A stretch of DNA of 64,000 nucleotides from Candidatus Nitrosopelagicus sp. (GCA_028345295.1 JAOMDA010000003.1:1-64000), one strand, 5' to 3'; positions 25,507-35,593 are shown, counted from the stretch's first letter. Numbers and translations are program-made. Notes: a model not told the origin generated them from the letters alone.

Positions 25507-27546
25507 TTGTTGAAAATTAGCTGGTTAGTAGTACTTTTAGCATTTGCAGTAGGATCTAGTATATTTCTAGCAACACCATCTGCAGAAGCCGCTGGAGTTA
25601 TTGAAGGTGAGTTCAAACTTGGTGAAGTTCTAGACGAATCTGTCGGCTGGTTTATTGTCGTAGGTCTTGGAATGGTATTTGCAGGTATAATTTCAGCTGA
25701 AATCAAAATTGAGGAAAAATATCTTGGTCATGTACAAAACTCAGAGTGGTTTAACACTGCTGGTAGAGTTATCAAGACAGGATTAACTGCAGCAGCAATT
25801 GTATCTGCCTGGACATGGGCGGCAACACTGCTTCAATCTTCTACAGTAGCGTATCTTTATGGTGTAAGTGGTCCATTTTGGTATGCAGCAGGTGCAACAA
25901 TTCAGGTTCTTTTATTCGGCATTTTGGCAATTGAGCTAAAACGAAAGGCTCCAAACGCTCACACATTCTTAGAAATTATCAGAGCACGATTTGGTGCTGG
26001 TACTCACAAAATTTTCTTAGGTTTTGCATTAACATGTAACATGATTGTAACTGGAATGCTCCTTCTAGGAGGCGCAGCAGTTGTAAACGGTCTAACAGGC
26101 ATGGACATTTCACTTGCAGCATTTATGATTCCAATAGGAGTTATGATTTACACGCTGGTAGGAGGTCTAAAGGCGACTTTCGTGGCGGATTATATGCACA
26201 CAGTCATAATATTCATTGTAATTCTCTCATTCGTAGCTATGGTATTCTTCATCAGCCCAATTACGGGTGGAGTTGAAGGAATGTATGATAAACTGGTAGC
26301 TGCAGCTGATTTGAGCCCAGTTATGAGCCCAACATTCTCACCAGATGGTGTAGTTGAAGGTGACCCAAGTACATATGGTAATGCTATGGGTGCATATCTA
26401 ACAATGGCCTCTGCGGGAGGTTTGATATTTGGAGTAATCAATATTGTAGGTAACTTTGGTACAGTCTTTGTAGACCAAGCATATTGGCAGAGAGCAATTG
26501 CAGCACAGCCAAGTGCAACAGTAAAAGGTTTCTTACTTGGTGGAATGTGCTGGTTTTCAATTCCATTTACACTAGCAACTACGATGGGGCTTACGGCGGT
26601 GGCGCTGGATGTGCAGCTGACTCCAGAGCAGGTGCAGCTCGGACTTACAGTACCGGCAGCAGCATCGGTTTTGATGGGTGAAGTAGGTGCAATTATGGTT
26701 TTAGTAATGTTGTTTATGGCTGTGACTTCAGCAGGATCTGCTGAATTAATTGCCGTATCTTCTCTAATAACATATGATGTGTATCGGACTTACTCGAATC
26801 CGAACGCAACAGGAAAGCAACTTCTTAAAGTGAGCCGGGGTACGATAGTGGCGTTTGGTTTAGGAATGGGTGGTATTGCCGTAGTATTACTTGGTATGGG
26901 ACTTAGCTTAGGATTTGTATACTTAGCAATGGGTATCTTGATTGGTTCGGCTGTAATTCCGATTGCATTGACTATAACGTGGAGTAAGACTACTCGCGGA
27001 GGTGCGGTTGCGGGCGCGCTAATAGGTGTAATGTTATCATTATTGACCTGGACAAGTGTTGCAGCATCAGAAGCAGACGGAGTTGTTGATATTGCCTCAC
27101 TTGGTGGAGCATTCCCAATGCTTTATGGTAACGTTGTAGCAATATTATCGTCAGGATTAATCTGTGTAGTAGTCAGTTTGGCTCAGAACAAGAAATACGA
27201 TTGGAGCTTGTTAAACAAAGAGATGAGACTTGTTGACGCAGACATAACTGCAGACGTAGCAGCAGAGCAAGAAAAACATGCACAAGACGAAGCAACTTTA
27301 AAGAAAGCATTCCAGTTTAGCCTCAAAGGCGGTGGTATTTTGACTTTGATTTGTGTAGTAATTTGGCCAATGCCTTTGTATTTCTCTGGAATGGTATTCG
27401 ACTTAGCATTCTATTCATTATGGGTAGGAATTGCTGTGGTTTGGGTATCAATAGCATCATTCTGTATCATCTGTATCCCAATCATAGAAGCAAGAAAAGG
27501 ATTCGCCCAAGTATTTAGCGGCAAAAAAGAAGCTGCAAAAGAATAA
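25507..27546 (+). CDS. dur3: urea transporter, DUR3-like sodium/solute symporter
   Basis: A 679-aa SSS-family permease with about 14-15 hydrophobic helices, longer than ordinary SSS proteins and matching the DUR3 urea/H+ or Na+ symporters. Helices such as AAAIVSAWTWAATLLQSS, IGVMIYTLVGGLKATFVADY (the SSS signature region) and AVTSAGSAELIAVSSLITYDVY are typical. The only start in frame is TTG (25507 or 25510). The urease genes begin 3' of it, giving uptake plus hydrolysis of urea to feed ammonia oxidation. Several GC-rich patches are present, e.g. 26581-26640 where 39 of 60 bases are G or C. Confidence 0.92.
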   Translation: MLKISWLVVLLAFAVGSSIFLATPSAEAAGVIEGEFKLGEVLDESVGWFIVVGLGMVFAGIISAEIKIEEKYLGHVQNSEWFNTAGRVIKTGLTAAAIVSAWTWAATLLQSSTVAYLYGVSGPFWYAAGATIQVLLFGILAIELKRKAPNAHTFLEIIRARFGAGTHKIFLGFALTCNMIVTGMLLLGGAAVVNGLTGMDISLAAFMIPIGVMIYTLVGGLKATFVADYMHTVIIFIVILSFVAMVFFISPITGGVEGMYDKLVAAADLSPVMSPTFSPDGVVEGDPSTYGNAMGAYLTMASAGGLIFGVINIVGNFGTVFVDQAYWQRAIAAQPSATVKGFLLGGMCWFSIPFTLATTMGLTAVALDVQLTPEQVQLGLTVPAAASVLMGEVGAIMVLVMLFMAVTSAGSAELIAVSSLITYDVYRTYSNPNATGKQLLKVSRGTIVAFGLGMGGIAVVLLGMGLSLGFVYLAMGILIGSAVIPIALTITWSKTTRGGAVAGALIGVMLSLLTWTSVAASEADGVVDIASLGGAFPMLYGNVVAILSSGLICVVVSLAQNKKYDWSLLNKEMRLVDADITADVAAEQEKHAQDEATLKKAFQFSLKGGGILTLICVVIWPMPLYFSGMVFDLAFYSLWVGIAVVWVSIASFCIICIPIIEARKGFAQVFSGKKEAAKE

Positions 27547-27583
27547 GAAATTCTTTTTAATATGAAATTGAGGATATTAGATT

Positions 27584-28078
27584 ATGGCTTCATGTAGTGG
27601 TTGTGGTATTGTACTTGGATTCAAAAAGTACAAGTTCAAGAAACTATGGCGAATTGGTGGTAGTTATTGTAAGCCATGTATGATGAAGGTTGGTGCAAAT
27701 TGGGAAGATCACGGAAAGGTGACACTACCAATGAAATCATGTGACCTCTGTCAGACCGAGTTTTATTTTCTACAAACAGCATGGCAAGGAAAAAAACAAA
27801 AGCATTTTTGTGATGTATGTCATAAAGTTGCAATAAGTGGTGCATTACCTGACACCAGTAGAAAGGAAATGACACATAAATTTCCAATACCTATGCTGAT
27901 AATAGGTGGTCTTGGGGCTGTGCTAATGGTTTTAGGTTTGACATTTACATTGATAGGAACTGGTGGTGAACCAAATATGGTCAATATCTTGTTTGGTGCA
28001 TTTACTACTGGTGCAGGATTTTTGTTGATACGACGTACGATAAATAATAGAAGACTACTTTTAGGAAACCAAGTTTAG
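27584..28078 (+). CDS. double zinc-ribbon membrane protein, 164 aa
   Basis: Four CxxC motifs (CSGC at 4-7, CKPC, CDLC, CDVC) form two probable zinc ribbons in the N-terminal 90 residues. Two transmembrane helices follow ([23 protein letters not shown] and [17 protein letters not shown]). It lies 37 nt after dur3 and overlaps the convergent ureC stop by 4 nt. No known function; a membrane-tethered redox or zinc sensor is possible. Confidence 0.65.
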   Translation: MASCSGCGIVLGFKKYKFKKLWRIGGSYCKPCMMKVGANWEDHGKVTLPMKSCDLCQTEFYFLQTAWQGKKQKHFCDVCHKVAISGALPDTSRKEMTHKFPIPMLIIGGLGAVLMVLGLTFTLIGTGGEPNMVNILFGAFTTGAGFLLIRRTINNRRLLLGNQV

Positions 28079-30207
28079 TATAAACTGTATAATCTTGCTA
28101 ATGAAACTTCTTTAGCAGGATCTACTGTTGCAACTTCACCATCAACTTTTACTTCGTATGTCTCTGGGTCAATTTCAATTTTTGGTGTTGCATCATTGTA
28201 CACCATATCTTTTTTTCCAATGTTACGACAATTCTTCACAGCCAGTAGCTTCTTCTCAATTTTCAATTTTTCTTCCAGTCCATTATCAAGTGCAATTTGT
28301 GAAGTAAACGTAAAAGATGTTGATGTCTTTGCCTTGCCCAAAGCACCAAACATTGGTCTATAGTAGACCGGCTCGGTAGTTGGAATTGAAGCGTTAGGGT
28401 CACCCATCAGTGAATATGCGATGAATCCTCCCTTTATGATCATTTTTGGTTTGATTCCAAAGAACTGTGGCATCCATACCACAATGTCTGCAATCTTTCC
28501 CGGTTCTATTGAACCAACATAATCTGATATGCCATGTGTAACTGCAGGGTTGATGGTAATTTTTGCAATGTATCGTTTGATTCTAAAGTTATCATTATTT
28601 TCATTATCTTCTGCTAATGGACCTTTCATTTTTCTCATTTTATCTGCTGTTTGCCAGTTTCTTGTTGTAACCTCTCCAACTCTTCCCATTGCTTGACTGT
28701 CTGAAGACATCATACTAAGTGCCCCTACGTCATGGAGAATGTCTTCTGCAGCAATTGTCTCAGCTCTAATTCTTGATTCTGCAAATGAAATATCCTCTGG
28801 AACTGATGGGTTCAAATGATGACATACCATCATCATGTCAAGATGTTCTTCTAGTGTATTGGTGGTAAATGGTCTTGTAGGATTAGTAGAGGACGGTAAA
28901 ATATTTGGTTCTGAAGCTATTTTCATAATATCTGGGGCATGACCACCTCCTGCTCCTTCTGTATGATATGTATGAATTACTCTTCCATTGATTGCTGCAA
29001 TTGTATCGTCTACATACCCACATTCATTTAGAGTATCGGTATGTATCGCAACTTGAGTATCTGTCTTATCTGCCACATTTAATGCAGAATTAATCGTAGC
29101 TGGAGTGGTTCCCCAATCTTCATGTAATTTCAATCCACATGCACCTGCCTTGACTTGCTCCAACAATGATTCTTCTCTGGAATCATTCCCTTTACACAAA
29201 AATCCAAAATTCAATGGAAATTCTTCCACTGCTTGAATCATTTTGTGAATATTAAATTCACCTGGGGTGCATGTTGTTGCATTTGTGCCATCTGCAGGTC
29301 CTGTACCTCCTCCAATCATTGTAGTGGTTCCATTACAAATTGCATCAATTGCTTGTTGAGGTGATATGAAATGTATATGACTGTCAATTGTACCAGGTGT
29401 ACAGATTGTATGCTCTCCAGAAATTATTTCTGTATTAGATGATACGATGATATCTACATCATCCATTACATCTGGATTACCTGCATTTCCAACTCCTAAA
29501 ATTTTTCCATCTTTAATTCCAATGTCTGCTTTAATTATTCCTAATTTAGGATCAATAATCATTGCATTGGTGATCACCAAATCTGCAGAATCCTTGCGTA
29601 ATACTCCGCTTGCTTGACCAAGACCATCTCGTGCACTCTTTCCGCCACCAAATACTAGTTCATCTCCATACTTGATCAAATCTTTTTCAATTTCCATCAC
29701 TAGGTCTGTATCTGCCAGTCTAACTCTATCACCTTTGGTTGGACCAAACAACTCCACGTATCTAATACGTGGAATTTCTAATGAAGTTGATTCATGTTCT
29801 ATATTTTCTAAAACACTTTTGAAGCCTTTTTCATGAATATTCTTAATAGCCTCTTCTCTTTTCGATTCCAGTTCTCCACTTACTAGTCCACTAAATCCAA
29901 ATATCGTTTTGGTTCCTCCAAACTCTACAACTTCAACATGTTTTGATTCTCCTGGTTCAAATCTTATCGATGTACCTGATGATATGTTTAGATGATATCC
30001 TAATGCTTTTTCTCTATCAAACTCTAATGCCTTATTTGCTTCGGCAAAATGTGTATGGGAACCAACTTGGATTGGCCTATCTCCTGTATTTGAAACACTG
30101 AGTTTGAATGTTTTTTTTGAATCATTGGCGATTATGTTGCCATCTTCTGGCATATACTCTCCTATATGAGGTGTTTTAGAACGCCATCTAGAAATCATAT
30201 TTATCAC
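28075..30207 (-). CDS. ureC: urease, fused beta and alpha subunits (UreB-UreC)
   Basis: Hydrolyses urea to ammonia and carbamate at a di-nickel site. Residues about 15-115 are the UreB beta subunit, then a linker, then UreC from about 147 ([21 protein letters not shown]). All catalytic residues are found at a constant offset of 143 from Klebsiella UreC: His277, His279, carbamylated Lys360, His389, His415 and Asp503, plus flap Cys462 and His463. The 710-aa length and the unbroken frame show a true fusion. It starts at GTG 30207, overlapping the ureA stop; an ATG at 30198 is also possible. Accessory genes are divergent. Confidence 0.96.
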   Translation of the reverse strand: MINMISRWRSKTPHIGEYMPEDGNIIANDSKKTFKLSVSNTGDRPIQVGSHTHFAEANKALEFDREKALGYHLNISSGTSIRFEPGESKHVEVVEFGGTKTIFGFSGLVSGELESKREEAIKNIHEKGFKSVLENIEHESTSLEIPRIRYVELFGPTKGDRVRLADTDLVMEIEKDLIKYGDELVFGGGKSARDGLGQASGVLRKDSADLVITNAMIIDPKLGIIKADIGIKDGKILGVGNAGNPDVMDDVDIIVSSNTEIISGEHTICTPGTIDSHIHFISPQQAIDAICNGTTTMIGGGTGPADGTNATTCTPGEFNIHKMIQAVEEFPLNFGFLCKGNDSREESLLEQVKAGACGLKLHEDWGTTPATINSALNVADKTDTQVAIHTDTLNECGYVDDTIAAINGRVIHTYHTEGAGGGHAPDIMKIASEPNILPSSTNPTRPFTTNTLEEHLDMMMVCHHLNPSVPEDISFAESRIRAETIAAEDILHDVGALSMMSSDSQAMGRVGEVTTRNWQTADKMRKMKGPLAEDNENNDNFRIKRYIAKITINPAVTHGISDYVGSIEPGKIADIVVWMPQFFGIKPKMIIKGGFIAYSLMGDPNASIPTTEPVYYRPMFGALGKAKTSTSFTFTSQIALDNGLEEKLKIEKKLLAVKNCRNIGKKDMVYNDATPKIEIDPETYEVKVDGEVATVDPAKEVSLARLYSLY

Positions 30208-30506
30208 ACTATGGGGTCGTGAATTGTCACGAGTTTTGTTCCATCGTTAAATGTGGCTTCCACCTGAATTGTATGAATAATATCTAAGACTCCTGGCATT
30301 ACATCTTCTTTTTTTAACACATTTTTTCCTGAACTCATCAAGTCAGAAACTGATTTTCCATCTCTTGCGCCTTCTACAATATGATCAGCTATTATCGCAA
30401 CTGACTCTGGATGATTTAATTTTAATCCTCGTGCTTTTCGTTTTCGAGCGAGTTCTGCAGTCATAAAAATATGTAATTTATCTATTTCTCGTGGTGTAAG
30501 ATTCAT
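30204..30506 (-). CDS. ureA: urease gamma subunit
   Basis: The 100-aa small subunit carries the family opening [33 protein letters not shown] and the end [18 protein letters not shown]. It precedes ureBC and overlaps it (GTGA), giving stoichiometric expression. The ATG at 30506 has a TATA-like ATATATAT about 21-29 nt upstream. Confidence 0.97.
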   Translation of the reverse strand: MNLTPREIDKLHIFMTAELARKRKARGLKLNHPESVAIIADHIVEGARDGKSVSDLMSSGKNVLKKEDVMPGVLDIIHTIQVEATFNDGTKLVTIHDPIV

Positions 30507-30579
30507 ACTTTGATTGTTTTTTTGTCATATATATTATTTAGAATTAAAAATTTATCTTCATAGTTTATAGGATAGATCT
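30507..30579. promoter_or_regulatory. divergent urease promoter region
   Basis: This 73-nt gap separates ureA (minus) from ureE (plus). It holds two TATA-like boxes, 30527-30535 for ureA and about 30545-30554 for ureE, each about 25-30 nt from its start codon, so both messages are probably leaderless and controlled together. Confidence 0.55.
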
Positions 30580-31086
30580 ATGTTAATTATTAAAAAAATT
30601 TTAGGTAATATTTACAGTGATATATCATTAAACAAAAAATTTGAAGAATCTAAAATAAGTGGTAATCTTCAAAAATTATTTTTGAGTAGATCTGAAATGG
30701 AAAAAATACATCTAAGAAAGGAAACTGACGGTGGATTAGAAATTGGTCTGACATTTGAAACAGGAACAAAGCTTCATCATGGAGATGTTCTAAATGATGA
30801 AACATCATTAATTGTAATTAATCAAATCCCAGAAAAAATTATCAAAGTTAGATTCAAAAGCGATACATTTTCCTCAAACTTGGCTGTCATAGTAGGTCAT
30901 GTGATTGGAAATAGACATCGTCCAATTTCTCTTAACGATGATTCCAGTGTATCATTTCCAATACATGATGATTCCGAGATTGATTTATTTCAGAAATTAT
31001 TTCAAGATGCTAATCAGTATTTAATTCTCAATATTGAAGAAACTATATTTGTTCCAAATGATAGCATGAATGTACATGAACACTGA
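30580..31086 (+). CDS. ureE: urease accessory protein UreE (nickel chaperone)
   Basis: The 168-aa protein has the UreE N-terminal domain and the C-terminal metal-binding domain with VIGNRHRPISL, where the conserved His binds nickel. The His-rich tail of some UreE proteins is reduced to NVHEH. It delivers nickel to the UreDFG-apourease complex. First gene of the ureEFGD operon; it overlaps ureF by 17 nt. Confidence 0.92.
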   Translation: MLIIKKILGNIYSDISLNKKFEESKISGNLQKLFLSRSEMEKIHLRKETDGGLEIGLTFETGTKLHHGDVLNDETSLIVINQIPEKIIKVRFKSDTFSSNLAVIVGHVIGNRHRPISLNDDSSVSFPIHDDSEIDLFQKLFQDANQYLILNIEETIFVPNDSMNVHEH

Positions 31087-31768
31087 TTTTTCTGATCTTA
31101 GCATAATGCAAATGTCTGATTCATTTTTTCCTACAGGATTATACACAATGTCAAATGGATTAGAAACATTATTTGATGAAAAACAGATTCAAACAGTTGA
31201 TCAAATTGAGGAATTAATTACCACCATAATTTCTTATCAACTTGGTCCTGCTGATTGTGTTGCATTATCAAATTCATATGATTTTGCAAAATCAAATGAT
31301 GTCGATAAAGTAATTCAGTGTGATAAAATGCTTTACTCGATGAAGCTTGTAAAGGAATCTCGTGATGCTATGTGTAGAAGTGGATCACAGATGATAAAAT
31401 GTGTAAAATCATTTACAAATAATAATTTTTTAGATTTGTACTACAAAGAAATTAGTAAATCAAATACACCTGCTACACATCCAATTGTAATTGCAGTTTG
31501 TTCTAGCATACTTGGAATAGAAAAAGAAAAAGCTGCAATGATGCTACTTTATGGATTTACTGTTAGTACTATTGGTGCAGCACTAAGATTAGGTCTAATA
31601 GATCACATTCAAAGTCAACAAATACTGCATAATTTAAAACCACATATGGTAAGCACCATTGAAAAATTTATGTCAACTTCTATTGAAAACATGTGGCAGT
31701 TTGCACCTGAATATGATTTAGTTCAAATGACACATGAGCAAAAATTTTCTAAAATGTTTATCACATGA
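31070..31768 (+). CDS. ureF: urease accessory protein UreF
   Basis: The 232-aa all-helical protein has the usual SDSFFPTGLYTMSNGLETL opening and SNTPATHPIVIAVCS in the middle. UreF acts with UreD and UreG as the activation scaffold. ATG 31070 or ATG 31076 could be used; both overlap ureE. Confidence 0.93.
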   Translation: MYMNTDFSDLSIMQMSDSFFPTGLYTMSNGLETLFDEKQIQTVDQIEELITTIISYQLGPADCVALSNSYDFAKSNDVDKVIQCDKMLYSMKLVKESRDAMCRSGSQMIKCVKSFTNNNFLDLYYKEISKSNTPATHPIVIAVCSSILGIEKEKAAMMLLYGFTVSTIGAALRLGLIDHIQSQQILHNLKPHMVSTIEKFMSTSIENMWQFAPEYDLVQMTHEQKFSKMFIT

Positions 31769-31786
31769 TATGGAATTGAGATTATA

Positions 31787-32443
31787 ATGAGTTCAAGAAT
31801 ACCACGTATTGGAATTGGCGGTCCTGTTGGATGTGGTAAGAGTATGCTGATTGAAAAAGTCGTACCATTATTAGCAAAAAAAAATTACCGTGTATGTATA
31901 ATTTCTAATGATGTAATTTCAAAAGAGGATGCTGATAGAATGAGAAAAAATCTTTCAACTGATCAAGGTCTTCTGCCTGAAAACTTGGTAATTGGGCTTG
32001 CAACAGGTGGATGCCCACATACTGCAGTAAGAGAGGATCCATCCATAAATCTTTCAGTGATAGAAGAAATAGAATCAAAACATGATGATTTGGACTTGAT
32101 TATAATTGAAAGTGGAGGGGATAACATTACAACTACTTTTAGTCCAGCCTTGGCAGATTATTTCATTTACATCGTAGATGTTTCTGGAGGTGATAAGTAT
32201 CCTAGAAAAAGGGGATTAGGAATTGAGACAAGTGATTTACTTGTTATTAACAAAATTGATCTTGCAAGTATGGTTGATGCAAATTTAGATGTAATGGAAC
32301 GTGATGCAAAAATTGTAAGAAAAAACAAACCACATGTATTAGTAAATTGTAAAACCAATCAAGGCATAGACCAAGTTACAGAGCATATAATTCATGATGT
32401 ATTTTTTGATCAGCCACCAAAAACAGTTACAGCGAGTGTCTGA
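31787..32443 (+). CDS. ureG: urease accessory GTPase UreG
   Basis: A SIMIBI GTPase that couples GTP hydrolysis to nickel insertion. The P-loop GPVGCGKS is at 12-19 (Cys replaces the common Ser), with the metal motif CPH in GGCPHTAVREDPS and LVINKIDLA for guanine binding. 218 aa, normal length. It lies 3 nt before ureD. Confidence 0.96.
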   Translation: MSSRIPRIGIGGPVGCGKSMLIEKVVPLLAKKNYRVCIISNDVISKEDADRMRKNLSTDQGLLPENLVIGLATGGCPHTAVREDPSINLSVIEEIESKHDDLDLIIIESGGDNITTTFSPALADYFIYIVDVSGGDKYPRKRGLGIETSDLLVINKIDLASMVDANLDVMERDAKIVRKNKPHVLVNCKTNQGIDQVTEHIIHDVFFDQPPKTVTASV

Positions 32444-32445
32444 TA

Positions 32446-33342
32446 ATGAGTTTAAAATTTTGTTCTCCAGAGAAAATTCCTTCTGAAATAAAATTCTATG
32501 ACAAAAAAATCTCACAAATGGATGTTGGTAAAACTGGAAAAATTGGGTATCTAAAAATAGATTTAAAACATGATTTACAAAAAAATAAAACAATAATCAC
32601 ACATCAAAAATCACAAGTTCCACTTTTTATTCAAAAAGCATTGTATTATGATGAAACAATCCCATCAATGGCACATCTCTTTATTTTATCTCCATCAGGT
32701 GGAATACTACAAGGTGACAGGTATAGGACAGACATTACATTGACAAATAATGCTATATCCCATATCACAACACAAGGTGCAACTAGAATCTATAAAATGG
32801 ATTCAAATTATGCAACACAAATTATTAATCTGAATGTTAGTGAAAATTCATATTTAGAATTTATTCCAGAGCAACTTATTCCATATAAGAATTCTAGGTA
32901 TTATCAAAAAATTAATTTCAATGTTGATAAAAGTTCAACACTTGTTTATTCTGAGATAATTGTTCCTGGCAGAGTTGCAATGGGTGAATTATTTGATTAT
33001 GATATTTGTTATTTGAAATCATCTGGCAGAGATGGTGACCAAATTTTATTTAATGATTCATGCATTTTGGAGCCTAAAAAACAGAAAATTACAATTTCAT
33101 CAGTTCTTGGAAACAATACAATTCTTGCATCAATATACATTCTAACCAAAAAAGAAAATATTTCAAATCTGAAAGATGGCATTTATGCTCATTTTCAGGC
33201 TACTGATGAAATAAAATCTGGTTTGAGTATTTTACCAAATGATTCTGGGTTAGTAATTAGAATTTTAGGAAATTCATCAGAAGAAATTCGTACAAGCATC
33301 TATAATATTGCAAAGATTGTAAGAAAACATGTTTTATTGTAG
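32446..33342 (+). CDS. ureD: urease accessory protein UreD/UreH
   Basis: The 298-aa beta-helical scaffold shows the typical HLFILSPSGGILQGDRY, TTQGATRIYKM and YLEFIPEQLIPYKNSRY segments. Last gene of the ureEFGD operon. It completes a full set of urease structural and accessory genes in this window. Confidence 0.93.
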   Translation: MSLKFCSPEKIPSEIKFYDKKISQMDVGKTGKIGYLKIDLKHDLQKNKTIITHQKSQVPLFIQKALYYDETIPSMAHLFILSPSGGILQGDRYRTDITLTNNAISHITTQGATRIYKMDSNYATQIINLNVSENSYLEFIPEQLIPYKNSRYYQKINFNVDKSSTLVYSEIIVPGRVAMGELFDYDICYLKSSGRDGDQILFNDSCILEPKKQKITISSVLGNNTILASIYILTKKENISNLKDGIYAHFQATDEIKSGLSILPNDSGLVIRILGNSSEEIRTSIYNIAKIVRKHVLL

Positions 33343-33403
33343 GTCTCATTCTATATACTTAGAATAATTAAAAATAAATAGATAGGTATTTTAGAAATTG
33401 TAA

Positions 33404-33739
33404 ATGACTAAACGATTAACATTACCACAATTAAAAAAATATGATGTTACACAAAAGGTTGTTGACATGTTAGCTGATGCAGAATCACGTACTATATTAT
33501 TTTCAGTTATTAAAAAAGGTAAAACTGCATCAGAGCTTTCTCAAAAACATAAAATACCGTTGAGTTCAGTTTACAAAAAAATTTCAGACCTGGAAGAATT
33601 AACTTTGATAAAAGTTGATAGTTGGAGAATTTCAGATAGTGGTAGAAAATTTAAGATTTACAAAAGTAGAATTAAACATGCTGAAATAAGTATAAAAAAA
33701 CCTGAAGTTACATTAGTTCTTACCCCAAATGCTGTGTGA
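33404..33739 (+). CDS. winged-helix regulator, first of a tandem pair
   Basis: The 111-aa protein contains an HTH (TASELSQKHKIPLSSVYKKISDLEELTLIKV) and a wing ending in KIYKSRI. It is paralogous to the next gene: both share Y-D-[VI]-T-Q-K, LFSV, S-[SA]-VYK and the YKSRI-x-[HN]AEI block. They directly follow the urease accessory genes, which makes urea or nitrogen control a reasonable guess. A TATA-like stretch lies just upstream. Confidence 0.8.
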   Translation: MTKRLTLPQLKKYDVTQKVVDMLADAESRTILFSVIKKGKTASELSQKHKIPLSSVYKKISDLEELTLIKVDSWRISDSGRKFKIYKSRIKHAEISIKKPEVTLVLTPNAV

Positions 33740-34112
33740 GTTAATGCGAAAAAGTATAATTCGAGAAGCGTTACCAAAGCCTAACGTTTTACAATTGAGT
33801 GAATATGATATCACCCAAAAAATAATGGATTCTCTTGTAAATCCTTGTCATAGAGCAGTTTTATTTTCTGTTGTAACTGAATCTAAAATAGCAAATCAGA
33901 TATCAGAGGATCTGAATATTTCACTGTCAGCAGTTTATAAGACATTAGGAAAACTTGAAGGATTAACATTAGTTTTTGTTGAAAAATTTGAACTTAAAGA
34001 AGGTAAAAAAATCAAATTTTATAAAAGCAGGATAGGTAATGCAGAAATTGCACTACATACTGATGATGCTATATTGAAATTATATCCAAATAAAGCAGTA
34101 ATTGATACTTAG
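33729..34112 (+). CDS. winged-helix regulator, second of a tandem pair
   Basis: A 127-aa paralogue of the previous regulator (HTH IANQISEDLNISLSAVYKTLGKLEGLTLV, then YKSRIGNAEI). ATG 33729 overlaps the preceding gene by 11 nt; ATG 33744 is the likelier start since homology begins near residue 20. The pair may act as a heterodimer or bind different sites. Confidence 0.8.
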   Translation: MLCELMRKSIIREALPKPNVLQLSEYDITQKIMDSLVNPCHRAVLFSVVTESKIANQISEDLNISLSAVYKTLGKLEGLTLVFVEKFELKEGKKIKFYKSRIGNAEIALHTDDAILKLYPNKAVIDT

Positions 34113-34118
34113 ATATGG

Positions 34119-34514
34119 TTGACAATATTGGTGGATTCAAAATTTATTGCTGTGATATGCATTTCTGCAGGTATAGCTGGAATATTAGCTGCCATTTTTC
34201 TTCTTTTTCCAACTAGTGTAACATCTGGTGAATATGGTATAATGGTTGATCCAACAAAAGAAAAGCAGAGCCTTTTCATTATGGCAAGAGTCTCAATTGA
34301 AAATACTGGGGCACTGCCATTAACCAACGTACGAGTAAATTTTGGTGATGGTGATATACTTTCACTTGGAATATTAAAACCAGGCCAAAATATTATTGTT
34401 TCACCACCATCAGGAAATTCATTGCAGTATGTAATTGTAACATCTGATGAAGATATCTACGTAAGTAAGGCATACAGAGAACCAATACCTATGCCTGGAA
34501 TGATGGGGTCTTAA
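34119..34514 (+). CDS. membrane-anchored extracytoplasmic protein, 131 aa
   Basis: An N-terminal hydrophobic helix (FIAVICISAGIAGILAAIFLLF) is followed by a beta-rich domain (ARVSIENTGALPLTNVRVNFGDGD, LKPGQNIIVSPP) resembling CARDB/Ig-like outer domains. Start codon is TTG 34119, TTG 34128 or GTG 34131; the last gives a compact anchor. Its TAA abuts the ATG of purC. Function unknown. Confidence 0.6.
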   Translation: MTILVDSKFIAVICISAGIAGILAAIFLLFPTSVTSGEYGIMVDPTKEKQSLFIMARVSIENTGALPLTNVRVNFGDGDILSLGILKPGQNIIVSPPSGNSLQYVIVTSDEDIYVSKAYREPIPMPGMMGS

Positions 34515-35339
34515 ATGAAATTTCTTACTTCTGGTAAAGTAAAGGATGTCTATGAGGTAGACAACGAAACTCTTCTTTTCAAATTTAGTAATCGTGTGTC
34601 AGCATATGATGTTAAATTCAAAGATGAAATTCCAAAAAAAGGTGAAGTGTTATCAAAATTTGCAGAGTTTTGGTTTGAAACTTTAGATATACCAAATCAT
34701 TTTGTAGAAACAAAATCTGATACAGAAATAATTGTAAAAAAAATGCAGATGTTACCAATTGAGTGTGTGGTGAGAGGTTATTTTTATGGAAGTATGGTTT
34801 CAAGATGGAAGAATGGCATGATATCGTTACATGATGGTGCATCTTCTGAATTGGCAGCAAAACTATCAGAACCAATTTTTGATCCTACAACAAAATCAAC
34901 ACATGACATTCCAGTAAATCGTGAGGAATCTATTTCACAAAATCTAGTTACATCAGAAGAATTTGATTGGTTATCACAAAAATCTATTGAGATTTACAAT
35001 AAAATGGCTAATATTTCTGAAAAAGCAGGATTCATTTTAGCTGATTTGAAACTTGAATTTGGAAAATTAGATGGTAAAATTACTTTAGGTGATTCAATTG
35101 GCCCTGATGAGTATAGATTATGGCCTATTGATTCCTATGAAGTTGGAAAAATACAAGAAGCCTATGATAAGCAATTACTTCGTGATTGGTTAACTGCTAA
35201 TGGATACCAAAAACAGTTTAATGAAACACGTCAGCGTGGTGAAGAACCAGTTGCACCTAGTATTCCTAAAGAAATTATAGATAAAATGACTCAACGTTAT
35301 ACTACTGCATATGAACGCACGACTGGAAAAACCCTATAA
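34515..35339 (+). CDS. purC: SAICAR synthetase (phosphoribosylaminoimidazole-succinocarboxamide synthase)
   Basis: Adds aspartate to CAIR in purine synthesis. The 274-aa protein has [21 protein letters not shown], the core [24 protein letters not shown] and [14 protein letters not shown]. The start codon follows the preceding stop with no gap, so it is translated from the same message as the extracytoplasmic protein. Confidence 0.96.
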   Translation: MKFLTSGKVKDVYEVDNETLLFKFSNRVSAYDVKFKDEIPKKGEVLSKFAEFWFETLDIPNHFVETKSDTEIIVKKMQMLPIECVVRGYFYGSMVSRWKNGMISLHDGASSELAAKLSEPIFDPTTKSTHDIPVNREESISQNLVTSEEFDWLSQKSIEIYNKMANISEKAGFILADLKLEFGKLDGKITLGDSIGPDEYRLWPIDSYEVGKIQEAYDKQLLRDWLTANGYQKQFNETRQRGEEPVAPSIPKEIIDKMTQRYTTAYERTTGKTL

Positions 35340-35455
35340 CTCGATTTTTCTTTTGTATTAAATTCTAAAATTCACTGTTTTAGACATTTTTGAGTGCATT
35401 GATGGGCATTTTTTCAAAATTTCAGAATTTTTTGATTTTTTCATTTTTTTTGTAT

Positions 35456-35474
35456 TACTATCAATATATTAGTA
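35456..35474. promoter_or_regulatory. operator-like dyad, copy 1
   Basis: TACTATCAATATATTAGTA, a dyad (TACTA/TAGTA ends) sharing 16 of 19 bases, in the same orientation, with copy 2; the differences are confined to the central three bases. It lies upstream of the ArsR-like gene at 35594 in a 254-nt A/T-rich gap. Confidence 0.6.
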
Positions 35475-35496
35475 ATAATACTATATTATTTGGCTA

Positions 35497-35515
35497 TACT
35501 ATCAAATAATTAGTA
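35497..35515. promoter_or_regulatory. operator-like dyad, copy 2
   Basis: TACTATCAAATAATTAGTA starts 41 nt after copy 1, about four helical turns, so both lie on the same DNA face. It ends immediately before a TATA-like run (GTATAAAAAAA, 35515-35525), a position where a bound repressor would block TFB/TBP. Confidence 0.6.
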
Positions 35516-35593
35516 GTATAAAAAAATTAATGCGATAGGACAAAAAAATATGATACAGCCAATTTTTAGCTTAGATCCAAATAAAATTAATAC

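Noticed and set aside
33343-33403. Possible small RNA or gene between ureD and the first regulator
   Set aside because: Only 61 nt of A/T-rich promoter-like DNA; no structure or frame seen.
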